Positions 1 through 6,510 of a stretch of DNA of 6,976 nt are shown piece by piece. The stretch covers positions 1 through 6,976 of the forward strand of contig JAFGJC010000302.1 of the NCBI GenBank assembly GCA_016929305.1. The letters are read 5' to 3'. Each line of letters opens with the position of its first letter. Within the stretch, counting starts at the first letter, position 1. The DNA comes from a candidate division CSSED10-310 bacterium. GTDB taxonomy: Bacteria > CSSED10-310 > JAFGJC01. The notes beneath the pieces are model-generated. The model was not told the DNA's origin. It made no database searches and was given only the letters and a program-made list of their open reading frames with translations. The position numbers and the translations under genes were made by a program.

Positions 1-2
1 AG

Positions 3-86
3 ATTCTTGTTATGTTTTTTCAGGATGTGTTCGCTCATCCAGTCAATATAACCCCGGACTTAAGTCCGAGGAATTCTTTTGATTAA
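3..86 (+). CDS. Possible 3' end of an upstream gene (partial)
   Basis: The frame starting at base 3 is open from the left edge to a TAA at 84-86 and would end in ...TPDLSPRNSFD. It would overlap the TTG start of the next gene by 8 bases, in keeping with the overlaps seen elsewhere in this operon. The frame starting at base 2 is also open, to a TGA at 80-82, and would give an even tighter TTGA stop/start overlap, but its translation is rich in Cys and Ser and looks less protein-like. About 27 codons are too few to decide, and chance open frames of this length are common. No function can be given. The absence of a convincing promoter in front of gene 1 agrees with transcription entering from the left. 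Confidence 0.3.
   Translation: MLVMFFQDVFAHPVNITPDLSPRNSFD
55..68. promoter_or_regulatory. 14-bp perfect palindrome CGGACTTAAGTCCG before gene 1
   Basis: Bases 55-68 are an exact palindrome. With flanking C52, C53 pairing G71, G70 across one C54/A69 mismatch, the RNA could fold into a short stem. The 3' end touches the GAGG ribosome site (68-71) of the TTG-started gene. It could be an operator for a dimeric DNA-binding protein, possibly the helix-turn-helix-like gene 1 product, or a hairpin limiting translation. The palindrome is seen directly; either role is inference. Confidence 0.4.
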
Positions 87-441
87 AAAAGACCTGGAAT
101 TCGAGCAATTACGACCAGCCATACAGTCATTGGGTAAAGAAAACGTCAAGCGATTGGTCTTACGGATTCTTAATGATCTGGAAGATGGAAAATATAATAG
201 CTCCCAAATTCTAATAGATTTTAATCTTTCCAAATCGGCACTGAGCAGATTTGCCGGAATCCGGTGGGACAAATCATTTGAATCAGCCGCTGAACAGGGT
301 ATACCGGATCTTTGGCGTAATGTTGCAGAAGTAGTCATGTCGGATCCGGACAGTTTCGAATCGGCTGTATCTGCAGGAGTAAAGGAGATAATACGAGCTG
401 TTTTTGAATCATCACCATCTAATAACAAAGGAACGGTGTGA
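79..441 (+). CDS. Small helix-turn-helix-like protein, unknown family
   Basis: A 120-aa acidic, mostly helical soluble protein that I do not recognise by name. The start is TTG: the frame has a TAA at 61-63 and no ATG or GTG before base 79, and GAGG at 68-71 lies 7 bases upstream. Residues 1-37 look like a helical lead-in. Residues about 40-63 (NSSQILIDFNLSKSALSRFA) have the rhythm of a helix-turn-helix: a helix, a turn at N49-L50-S51, then a second helix with S53, S56, R57 exposed. Residues 75-110 form another amphipathic helical stretch after PDLWRN. No signal peptide or membrane segment is seen. The stop overlaps the next start by one base (TGATG), so the two are translationally linked. 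It could be a DNA-binding regulator of this operon or merely a helical adaptor; DNA binding is inferred from pattern only. Confidence 0.75.
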   Translation: MIKKDLEFEQLRPAIQSLGKENVKRLVLRILNDLEDGKYNSSQILIDFNLSKSALSRFAGIRWDKSFESAAEQGIPDLWRNVAEVVMSDPDSFESAVSAGVKEIIRAVFESSPSNNKGTV

Positions 442-1136
442 TGGACTCGACAAAAGAACTGTATTTTATCCCGATTCTTATGCATGCATTTGATGCTCCG
501 GATATCCGGTCGAGCCTGAGAGAAGCATTTCAGGAAATTGAACAACTCGGGCCATTGCCGGAATACGCTGACGGATATAGTCAGTTCAAGGCGTTGATCT
601 CAGCTTGTTTTCAATCCATACCGCCGGAAACGAAAGATGATGCACTCACGAATATCCTCTATGCCCTTGCGACGAACACATTTGAGGGTCATGATGCAGT
701 AAAATCCCTGCTTGTTGACAAGATACACAACAATCCGGATTTGAAATTACGATATGATCGGATCTGCCATGACATCAGCATATCTGAAGAACAACTTCCC
801 ATAACATTTGAGCTGGAACGAGACAAAGAACTTGTCCAGTCTGTTGTATTCTCTCATGATTTAGTGGAGCAACGTATTTCTGGCATCCTACCAGGCCGGT
901 ATCGCTTAAGCCTGGCAAACGGGAGGCTGCTCTGGGAAGGGACATTAACATCCCGTGACGTGATATGGGAAGAGGCTTTTCCCGGTAAAAATTACCGCAT
1001 GGCGGCAGACACGGGAGACATAGAACCGATAACAACGTTCGCGCAAGAACTGCTTGATGGTGAAATTTGCATAACGCTCCACCCAGGATTGGAATCCGGT
1101 ATATTGACAATAACCATAAAACAGGCTTCTATATGA
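441..1136 (+). CDS. Unknown protein: helical N-terminus plus beta-rich C-terminal domain
   Basis: A 231-aa protein of no family I can name. The ATG at 441 is chosen over the GTG at 438 because AAAGGA at 427-432 is 8 bases upstream and the ATG overlaps the previous stop by one base. Residues 1-110 are predicted mostly helical. Residues about 120-231 look beta-rich. They carry LPGRYRLSLANGRLLWEG (150-167), a turn-plus-strand pattern like that of small Ig or transthyretin-like beta domains, then AFPGKNYRMAADTG (179-192) and HPGLESGILTI (214-224). There is no catalytic motif, signal peptide or membrane helix, so a cytoplasmic binding or structural role is more likely than an enzyme. Its stop (TGA 1134-1136) overlaps the start of the protease gene in an ATGA, implying coupled translation and probably matched amounts of the two products. 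Confidence 0.8.
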   Translation: MDSTKELYFIPILMHAFDAPDIRSSLREAFQEIEQLGPLPEYADGYSQFKALISACFQSIPPETKDDALTNILYALATNTFEGHDAVKSLLVDKIHNNPDLKLRYDRICHDISISEEQLPITFELERDKELVQSVVFSHDLVEQRISGILPGRYRLSLANGRLLWEGTLTSRDVIWEEAFPGKNYRMAADTGDIEPITTFAQELLDGEICITLHPGLESGILTITIKQASI

Positions 1137-2803
1137 ACAGTACTCACGATACAGAGCAAGCAATCGGACGGGCAAAAGCGGTGATTACTTCCCCTGAAGG
1201 CGGAGTTGTAACCACGATCATTGCCCGTAAAACCGGGAAAGTAGACTCAGAGCGATTGACCTTTTCAGGAACGGTGGTGTTTATTGAAGAGGCTAAAAAA
1301 CATATCCGCAATATCATCTTCCCGATTATTGAGTCCATACTTGAGTCGCTGGACATTTCAATTTCAGGATTTGAACTCTCGGCAGTGAATAGTGGTGCAT
1401 CATCATCCTCGGATATTGGTTTAACAATAGAAGGTTTCTCGGCTGATGTACCGATATTTCTGACGCTCTTGTCCGCAGCGCTTGACCTGCCGATCCGACA
1501 GGATATGGTGTGTACCGGTCATATCGCTTCACCTGAGGGTGATGTGGCACAGGTTAAAGGCTTACCCGAGAAAGCTGAAGCTGCTGTCAATGACCCGGGA
1601 ATTAAAACCTTTGTATTTCCATCCCTCGATTCTGAAATATCTTTGAAAGTGCTCAAGCCGAAAGAATACGAAAAAGTCAAGGCATCAGTACATGGGTGCC
1701 GTGGCAGGATTCAACTGATTCAGATCACTTCAATCGATGATCTGTTTGAAAAAACACTTGATCCCGGTTCTATCGTTTCGGCGAGTCTTCAGAGCGGGTT
1801 TTTCTATGGAGGTAATCAGGTTAAAAAAGGTAATCATGTCAACTGGCTCGCACAATACCTGACCAGGGGTAATCCCCGGCGATTCTGGAATGCCATGGAA
1901 AACGCATTGTTCTCAAAAAATAGTGAACGATGCCATGAACTGCTCACGTTATTTGTCAGCTACCATATATCTCGTGAATTATACCCATCGCGTATTGGAG
2001 AACAGCTCAATCGTCTGGTACTTTCGCTGCCATTAACGGTAAAGCATACGCCGGGACTTTTTCCCCTGCTTGATAAAGAACTCTATATAGCCTTGATACA
2101 ATTCGCCGGCAAAAAAGACCATAATGATATATCATACTTGCACAATGCACTGTACCGGGAAACACTATCGGCGCGGTCACCAGTTGGAGTACCCCGAGAG
2201 AAAACACCGGCCAGGAAGGATAAAGACCGGCCAATTGACATCATACTGCATCAGCTTAATCAGGACTATATCGAATCCACCGTGACCCGCGTCTATGATG
2301 AAGCCCGGGCAAGCTTTATTATGGATTCTGTCACCGTATCATCTCATGAAGAACTGATTGCTGTATTGACCGCATTCTATACCCATGTGCTACGCTATAT
2401 CAATGCCGAAACCGGTCATGTTGACCAGATTCATATAGAGACTGAAGCGCTTGATCTCTTTAACCGGACATTCACGGGAAAACAGCGAAGCCGGGATGCG
2501 CAGGTCGAAGCGAGGCATGGAACACATGGAGGAATGCGCTCTATCCTCGACACCATGACGGAATTCATGAAGCATGAAGCACGCCAGAAGCATATCGTAA
2601 AAACATTTCATGACGCAATAGATCCATTGGACTACGAGGCGAAGGTAGAACTTATCAGCGATATACTGAAACGTGAGGAGGGCCGTCTTCCACCCGAAAT
2701 TACCTCGCAGCCGCCCGAAAAATTTGCCGACGACTATGAATCGATCATTCAGGCATATAGTGAATCGATAACAAAAGTAACTGATATTTTCAAACGACTG
2801 TAA
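1133..2803 (+). CDS. Lon-type (S16) protease domain fused to a repeated C-terminal module
   Basis: A 556-aa protein; the ATG at 1133 forms ATGA with the previous stop. An in-frame start at 1067 would overlap gene 2 by 70 bases and is rejected. Residues about 10-205 match the Lon proteolytic domain. EGFSADVP (100-107) aligns with the Lon nucleophile segment DGPSAG, giving Ser103, and CTGHIASPEGDVAQVKGLPEK (127-147) with TGEITLRGQVLPIGGLKEK, giving Lys147. The Ser-to-Lys distance is 44 residues, against 43 in E. coli Lon (S679/K722). GIKTFVFP (156-163) matches the strand after the dyad. The Lon AAA+ ATPase and N-terminal domains are absent. Residues about 225-345 are helical and unrecognised; 346-366 is a Pro/Lys/Arg-rich linker; 366-556 is module A. 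The protein is probably a cytoplasmic peptidase acting on a protein delivered through module A; target and activity are inference. Confidence 0.9.
   Translation: MNSTHDTEQAIGRAKAVITSPEGGVVTTIIARKTGKVDSERLTFSGTVVFIEEAKKHIRNIIFPIIESILESLDISISGFELSAVNSGASSSSDIGLTIEGFSADVPIFLTLLSAALDLPIRQDMVCTGHIASPEGDVAQVKGLPEKAEAAVNDPGIKTFVFPSLDSEISLKVLKPKEYEKVKASVHGCRGRIQLIQITSIDDLFEKTLDPGSIVSASLQSGFFYGGNQVKKGNHVNWLAQYLTRGNPRRFWNAMENALFSKNSERCHELLTLFVSYHISRELYPSRIGEQLNRLVLSLPLTVKHTPGLFPLLDKELYIALIQFAGKKDHNDISYLHNALYRETLSARSPVGVPREKTPARKDKDRPIDIILHQLNQDYIESTVTRVYDEARASFIMDSVTVSSHEELIAVLTAFYTHVLRYINAETGHVDQIHIETEALDLFNRTFTGKQRSRDAQVEARHGTHGGMRSILDTMTEFMKHEARQKHIVKTFHDAIDPLDYEAKVELISDILKREEGRLPPEITSQPPEKFADDYESIIQAYSESITKVTDIFKRL
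2228..2800 (+). repeat. Module A: first of four copies of a ~190-aa domain
   Basis: Residues 366-556 of the protease fusion have the same length and layout as the stand-alone genes at 2820 and 3414 and the incomplete one at 6511. Shared landmarks, in order: an opening helix (IDIILHQL here, LDKILHEL in copy B, LDRLLDQI in C, IDTIIDLL in D); a T.. DEAR segment (A and B); a central G.x.GGM-type turn (GTHGGM in A, GTNGGM in B, GAEGGI in C, PKRGM in D); a DP.D motif followed by V..I..IL (A, B, D); and a closing F.RL end. Against B, 14 of the first 35 aligned residues and 10 of the last 28 are identical. The module is all-helical in appearance, without enzyme motifs, and suits protein-protein contact. 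Confidence 0.85.
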
Positions 2804-2819
2804 TACAAGGAGGCATAGC

Positions 2820-3398
2820 ATGAGTAAATTAGATAAAATTCTCCATGAACTGGACGAACTCCATATCGTGAACACCATCACGAAACAGCATGACGAAGCG
2901 CGAATGGCGTACCGGCTGTCAGGGATAACGGTCGCTGATGATGACGAATTCGATAACGTTGTTTCTGATTATTACAACTACCATTTCACGACATGTATTT
3001 CACACGGAGGCAATCTCCCCCGCTCTTAAGCGGCAGGCCGTGCGAAAGAAATCATCGAAAATGCGTATCGCCGGAAAGGTATGGACCGGCTTGCTGCCTA
3101 CAGTGACGGCAAGAATGGAACGAACGGCGGGATGCGGGAAATTCTCGATATCCTGCTTGACCGGCTGAAGGAAGAAGCGGTGGAACGGCATATCAGAGAC
3201 GTCATTGGCCGCTATGTGGCGCCGAGTGATTTTGAGGAACAGGTTGACATCGTTCGGGAAATCATCGCCCGTATGGGCTATAGACCATCCTATATCGATC
3301 CCAGCCGTCCAGAACGGTATGCCAGGAATTATGAAGAACTGATACGGGGCCTTGTGGAAAGTGTAAAAGTGCAGTCAGGGACTTTCAGGCGACTTTAA
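2820..3398 (+). pseudogene. Module B: stand-alone copy broken by one in-frame TAA
   Basis: One continuous frame of 193 codons, 2820-3398, encodes a second copy of the module, but codon 70 is TAA (3027-3029). The frame and similarity to module A resume directly after the stop (AAGRAKEII..., then GTNGGMREILD). The spacing across the stop agrees with the sister copies: 32 residues between matched aromatic landmarks, against 31, 33 and 35 in A, D and C. The lesion therefore looks like a single base change, not an insertion or frameshift. The gene keeps an ideal ribosome site, AAGGAGG at 2807-2813, 6 bases before ATG. As written it yields a 69-aa fragment. Restart at ATG 3081 would give 105 aa, but its only purine-rich site (3073-3079) is too close. 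It may be a recent pseudogene, a sequence error, or a readthrough case. If intact it would probably bind the same partners as module A. Confidence 0.75.
3020..3033 (+). other. Small hairpin around the internal stop of module B
   Basis: CCGCT (3020-3024) pairs with AGCGG (3029-3033), leaving CTTA as the loop, so the TAA at 3027-3029 sits in the loop and at the stem edge. The CTTAAG core is shared with the palindrome at 55-68. A 5-bp stem is short enough to be chance. I record it because it coincides with the stop. Confidence 0.3.
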
Positions 3399-3413
3399 CG
3401 GAAAGGATATCTC

Positions 3414-3989
3414 ATGGCGTCGAATCTTGACCGGCTACTGGATCAGATCAATCCATCATGCACCATAAATGTGGTTGAACAACACATCAATCAGGCGTTA
3501 GCTGGCTATTACCGGCAAAAGAATACCATTACCACCTGGGATAACTATCGGGAAACGCTGGCTGAATTCATGCGGCAGGCACGAAATGTCGCACTTCAAA
3601 TGCCCCCCTCTTCCGGCCAGGATATCGACATGAATTTCCATGAAGCGATTTCCTTACTGCGTCAGGAGTATCCCGGTAATACGGTTCAAACAGTATTTGA
3701 CATCATGCAGACCGGCGCTGAAGGTGGAATATATGCCATCTTTCGAACACTGAGCAGATTGTTGGCAGAACAATACGCTCAAAACGAGATCAATGCACGA
3801 GTTTTGGATTTTTGGAATAATCTGTCAACAGAAGAAAAAATCGCCATTCCCGATGAATACATCACAAAATTCAAAGACATACTACCCGCAGAGATTGTGA
3901 ACGGAACTGCGATTCGCGTAAGAGCGTCATTCTGGAAAGTCCTGCAGGACCATCCCCGCATGATCAAGCGTTTTCGTGATATCAGATAA
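3414..3989 (+). CDS. Module C: diverged stand-alone copy of the repeated domain
   Basis: A 191-aa protein, the same length as modules A (191) and B (192 codons before the final stop). The ATG at 3414 has GAAAGGA (3401-3407) 6 bases upstream and follows the previous stop by 15 bases. It opens with NLDRLLDQI as the others do, has the helix pair around residues 47-61 and 74-86, the central turn GAEGGI (101-106) where A and B have GGM, and ends in RMIKRFRDIR, close to the F.RL ending of A and B. The DP.D motif is lost or shifted (IPDEYITKFKDIL, 145-157). It is clearly more diverged than B, so it is either an older duplicate or specialised for a different partner. No enzyme motif, membrane segment or signal peptide is seen. 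Function unknown; a binding or adaptor role alongside the protease is inferred. Confidence 0.85.
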   Translation: MASNLDRLLDQINPSCTINVVEQHINQALAGYYRQKNTITTWDNYRETLAEFMRQARNVALQMPPSSGQDIDMNFHEAISLLRQEYPGNTVQTVFDIMQTGAEGGIYAIFRTLSRLLAEQYAQNEINARVLDFWNNLSTEEKIAIPDEYITKFKDILPAEIVNGTAIRVRASFWKVLQDHPRMIKRFRDIR

Positions 3990-4008
3990 ATTTATACCAA
4001 ACTGAAAC

Positions 4009-4057
4009 AAATCCATCCTTTCTGCCGCATATCAGTATGCACAGAAAGGATGGATTT
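4009..4057 (+). promoter_or_regulatory. 16-bp perfect stem hairpin burying the ribosome site of the ATPase gene
   Basis: The left arm AAATCCATCCTTTCTG (4009-4024) is the exact reverse complement of the right arm CAGAAAGGATGGATTT (4042-4057). Inside, GCATA (4027-4031) pairs with TATGC (4036-4040) around a TCAG loop, making one long stem with a small bulge. The AAAGGA ribosome site (4045-4050) lies wholly within the right arm and the ATG at 4059 follows two bases after it. The mRNA should hold the ATPase start closed unless something opens the stem: a protein, an antisense RNA, or ribosomes finishing gene C, whose stop (3987-3989) is 19 bases upstream. A terminator or attenuator is less likely, because the outer stem is A/T-rich and only four T residues follow (4055-4058). 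Confidence 0.8.
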
Positions 4058-4058
4058 T

Positions 4059-6509
4059 ATGTCAATAGAACAGGCGCTCATTGCCCGTGCCCAGCCCCAG
4101 ATGATAGCATCACGGGTATCGCATATCATTAATCATGAAGCGATCAAAGGGTGTACACCATATCTGGCGACCACACCGGTTTGTCTTGAACCACACTTTA
4201 TTCCATCTAACCAATGGAATGACGATCTGGATCGTGATGAGCCGTATTGGATTCCGCTCGCACCCTATTTGCCCAATGATATGGTACGTCTGCAGGTCTG
4301 GATTTCACCGGATCATACACTGGAATGGTTCAGGTCGGAACGCTTTATCCGCGTTTTACGGGGTAGTACCCATCGTATCGGATTTGAAATCTCCGGAAAT
4401 GAGCATGCAGTTAATCTACATTTTCTTTCACATAGAGAAAATATTGGCCTTTTGAAAGTCGCCTTTGCGGGTGAATATAACCACTGTGAAGTGGCTGAAC
4501 CGACCATGTATCCTTTTTCGGGAAACACCCACCGTTTTTATGACTTTTTTCCACTCCCACCCTACCATCATCTGTTTACCCAGCATCGAGAACTCTATAC
4601 CTCTCCATATGAATCATTTCTTGAGTCTCTATCCACAGTGGAAGTTCCTGCACGTGCCTATGTACAAGTGTTATTCGAACCGGCTCGACATAATTGGCAT
4701 CACAATGTGGAAGTACTTACTGATATCGAATTTTTGGGACAGACGATGTCGGAAGCCAGATCGCCCTATCGGCCACCGCAACAACTTCCGTCCGGGGATT
4801 TTTATCAGATGGCCAGCGAATTGGAGATAAAAGCGCACAATGATAAACCATTTTATTTTGCAGCATTGAGAGTAGGTATTGATACAGCAGACAGTACTCC
4901 TGAATTAAGAGACATTGCAGCGTTTGTAAGCCTCTTTCAGCATGGAGGCCAACCGCTCCAATATCTAACTGAGGAAGAATACCTCCCCACGGTCTCTTCT
5001 TCCCAGATATACCATATGTTTGAACAGGGATTAGCATACAGGCCGGGATTTCTCGTGAACTCGTCTGAACTCGCGGGTCTTGTCCACATCCCCACCATGA
5101 AACGCTTCCAGGAGAATGACATACCGTTCGACAGCCTTGAAACGTTGCCGATTCCCCTCATGAACCAGGAACTCCGGACCGGGACGGTTATCGGAACATG
5201 TCTCTATGCAGGAAAAGAAGAAGCGGTGTGCATACCTGATGCGATCAGAAAAAGAAGCACCCATATTATTGGTCGGCCCGGTATGGGTAAGTCATGCCTC
5301 CTTGAGTCGATGGTCATGTATGATATACAACAAGGCCATGGTGTCGCAGTCATCGATCCCCACAATGACTGTGTCATGAAACTCCTTGATATGATACCGG
5401 AAGACAAGGTCTATTCGACGATATATCTGGATTTTGGTGATCCTGAATGGATTCCCATATGGAATCCGTTGAAACTATCACCCGGGCAGGATATCAGCCG
5501 GACGGCTGATGATCTGGTGGCGGCAATTAAAAGTATTGTTGAAAGTTATGGGTGGGGAGACCGGCTTGAACATCTTATGAAGCATGGAATCTATGCCCTT
5601 CTACAACTACCGGATATGACGCTGCTTGACCTCGCAATACTCCTATCCCCCAAAAGCAAATCAGACAAAAGGAATCGCCTGAAAGAATTGATTCAAGATG
5701 TTGTTGATAATGAATTGTCCCGTAAATTCTGGCAATATGATTATGAAAAATATACCAAAGATGACTTTGCACCACCGCAGCACAAATTGAGCAAATTGCT
5801 GCTGGGGGGAACAGTCGCCAGGACATTATCCCAGCCAGACAGTCTGATCAATATCCAGGATATCATTAACTCGGGCAACATCCTATTGATCAATCTTAAC
5901 GGACTAGGGCCCGAACAACAAAAAGTCATGGGTAGTTTTCTTCTGTCACTGATATACATAACATCGCTTTCACGAAGTTCTATCCCTTTGGATCAAAGGA
6001 AACAGTTTCATGTGTATTGTGATGAAGCTCATAAAATGACGACCGGCAGTATCGATGATATGCTCACTGAAATCCGGAAATTCGGTGTCAGTGTTACCCT
6101 GGCTCATCAGTATCTCAACCAATTTAAAAAGTCTCAACAGGATGCACTGTCTGGAGTCGGTACGACGATCACGTTTAATGTCGACATCAGAGATGCTCAG
6201 TATTTGGTCAAGGATTTTCGTGGTAAGGTAAAACCTAAGGATATTTCTGAACTGTCTGTCGGTGAAGCTATCGTTCGTATTGACACAGAAATCGTCAGAA
6301 TTAAAACACCATCGCCGCTTGTTCCGTTACAGCCAAGTTATAAAGAAACAATAGTTAACCTGTCGCATCAGCGGTATTACCGGTCCGTTTTCGATATCAA
6401 AAAGAGAACCCGGTCGGTGCGGCAGAAGTGGATAACAGAGAATGTAGCTCAAGTAAATAGAGATATCCATGAACCAGCATCTGTACTTCACTATGATGAG
6501 TTTGAATGA
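4059..6509 (+). CDS. VirD4/HerA-type ATPase (conjugation/DNA-pump-like) without membrane segments
   Basis: An 816-aa protein. ATG 4059 is preferred to ATG 4050 because AAAGGA (4045-4050) is 8 bases before the former and overlaps the latter. Residues 1-390 form an N-terminal region like that of soluble VirB4/TraG-like proteins, with KPFYFAALRVG and a VNSSELAGLVHIPT segment near residue 340. The motor follows: Walker A GRPGMGKS (405-412); VAVIDPHND (429-437), typical of the HerA/VirD4 group; NILLINLNG (607-615); Walker B YCDEAHK (653-659) with Glu656 as the likely catalytic base; and TLAHQ (680-684), matching the conserved Gln motif. Family members are usually ring-forming pumps of DNA or protein, normally beside membrane or relaxase genes. 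Neither is present here, and no transmembrane helix is seen. It is probably cytoplasmic; its substrate is unknown. The preceding hairpin suggests that its amount is controlled separately from the rest of the operon. Confidence 0.9.
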   Translation: MSIEQALIARAQPQMIASRVSHIINHEAIKGCTPYLATTPVCLEPHFIPSNQWNDDLDRDEPYWIPLAPYLPNDMVRLQVWISPDHTLEWFRSERFIRVLRGSTHRIGFEISGNEHAVNLHFLSHRENIGLLKVAFAGEYNHCEVAEPTMYPFSGNTHRFYDFFPLPPYHHLFTQHRELYTSPYESFLESLSTVEVPARAYVQVLFEPARHNWHHNVEVLTDIEFLGQTMSEARSPYRPPQQLPSGDFYQMASELEIKAHNDKPFYFAALRVGIDTADSTPELRDIAAFVSLFQHGGQPLQYLTEEEYLPTVSSSQIYHMFEQGLAYRPGFLVNSSELAGLVHIPTMKRFQENDIPFDSLETLPIPLMNQELRTGTVIGTCLYAGKEEAVCIPDAIRKRSTHIIGRPGMGKSCLLESMVMYDIQQGHGVAVIDPHNDCVMKLLDMIPEDKVYSTIYLDFGDPEWIPIWNPLKLSPGQDISRTADDLVAAIKSIVESYGWGDRLEHLMKHGIYALLQLPDMTLLDLAILLSPKSKSDKRNRLKELIQDVVDNELSRKFWQYDYEKYTKDDFAPPQHKLSKLLLGGTVARTLSQPDSLINIQDIINSGNILLINLNGLGPEQQKVMGSFLLSLIYITSLSRSSIPLDQRKQFHVYCDEAHKMTTGSIDDMLTEIRKFGVSVTLAHQYLNQFKKSQQDALSGVGTTITFNVDIRDAQYLVKDFRGKVKPKDISELSVGEAIVRIDTEIVRIKTPSPLVPLQPSYKETIVNLSHQRYYRSVFDIKKRTRSVRQKWITENVAQVNRDIHEPASVLHYDEFE

Positions 6510-6510
6510 A

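Noticed and set aside
1..60. Promoter in front of gene 1 (TTGTTA at 7-12, TATAAC at 47-52)
   Set aside because: The spacing of 34 bases between the two boxes is far from 17, and no better pair is seen.
60..545. 161-aa open frame on the minus strand
   Set aside because: It lies opposite genes 1 and 2, has no ribosome site, crosses their junction and reads as a low-quality Ser/Arg-rich shadow.
1067..1132. Earlier ATG at 1067 for the protease fusion
   Set aside because: It would overlap gene 2 by 70 bases and add 22 residues with no match to Lon. The ATGA junction at 1133 is typical of coupled genes.
2390..2881. 163-aa open frame on the minus strand, Cys/Phe-rich
   Set aside because: It is antisense to module A, whose frame is conserved with B, C and D. 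Its hydrophobic residues are those expected from the reverse reading of His/Glu/Lys-rich helices.
3027..3029. Recoding of the stop as selenocysteine or pyrrolysine
   Set aside because: The codon is TAA, not TGA or TAG, and the 5-bp hairpin overlaps the stop instead of following it.
2938..3168. 76-aa frame bridging the internal stop of module B, suggesting a frameshift bypass
   Set aside because: Similarity to module A stays in the original frame on both sides of the TAA and spacing is kept, so no frame change is needed. No slippery site is evident.
4009..4058. Rho-independent terminator
   Set aside because: The outer stem is A/T-rich, the T run is only four bases, and the ATPase start codon follows at once. 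Control of translation explains the position better, though attenuation is not excluded.
4135..4830. Two + strand frames (4135-4455 and 4465-4830) inside the ATPase gene
   Set aside because: Both are out-of-frame readings within the N-terminal part of a well-supported gene, with no ribosome site of their own.
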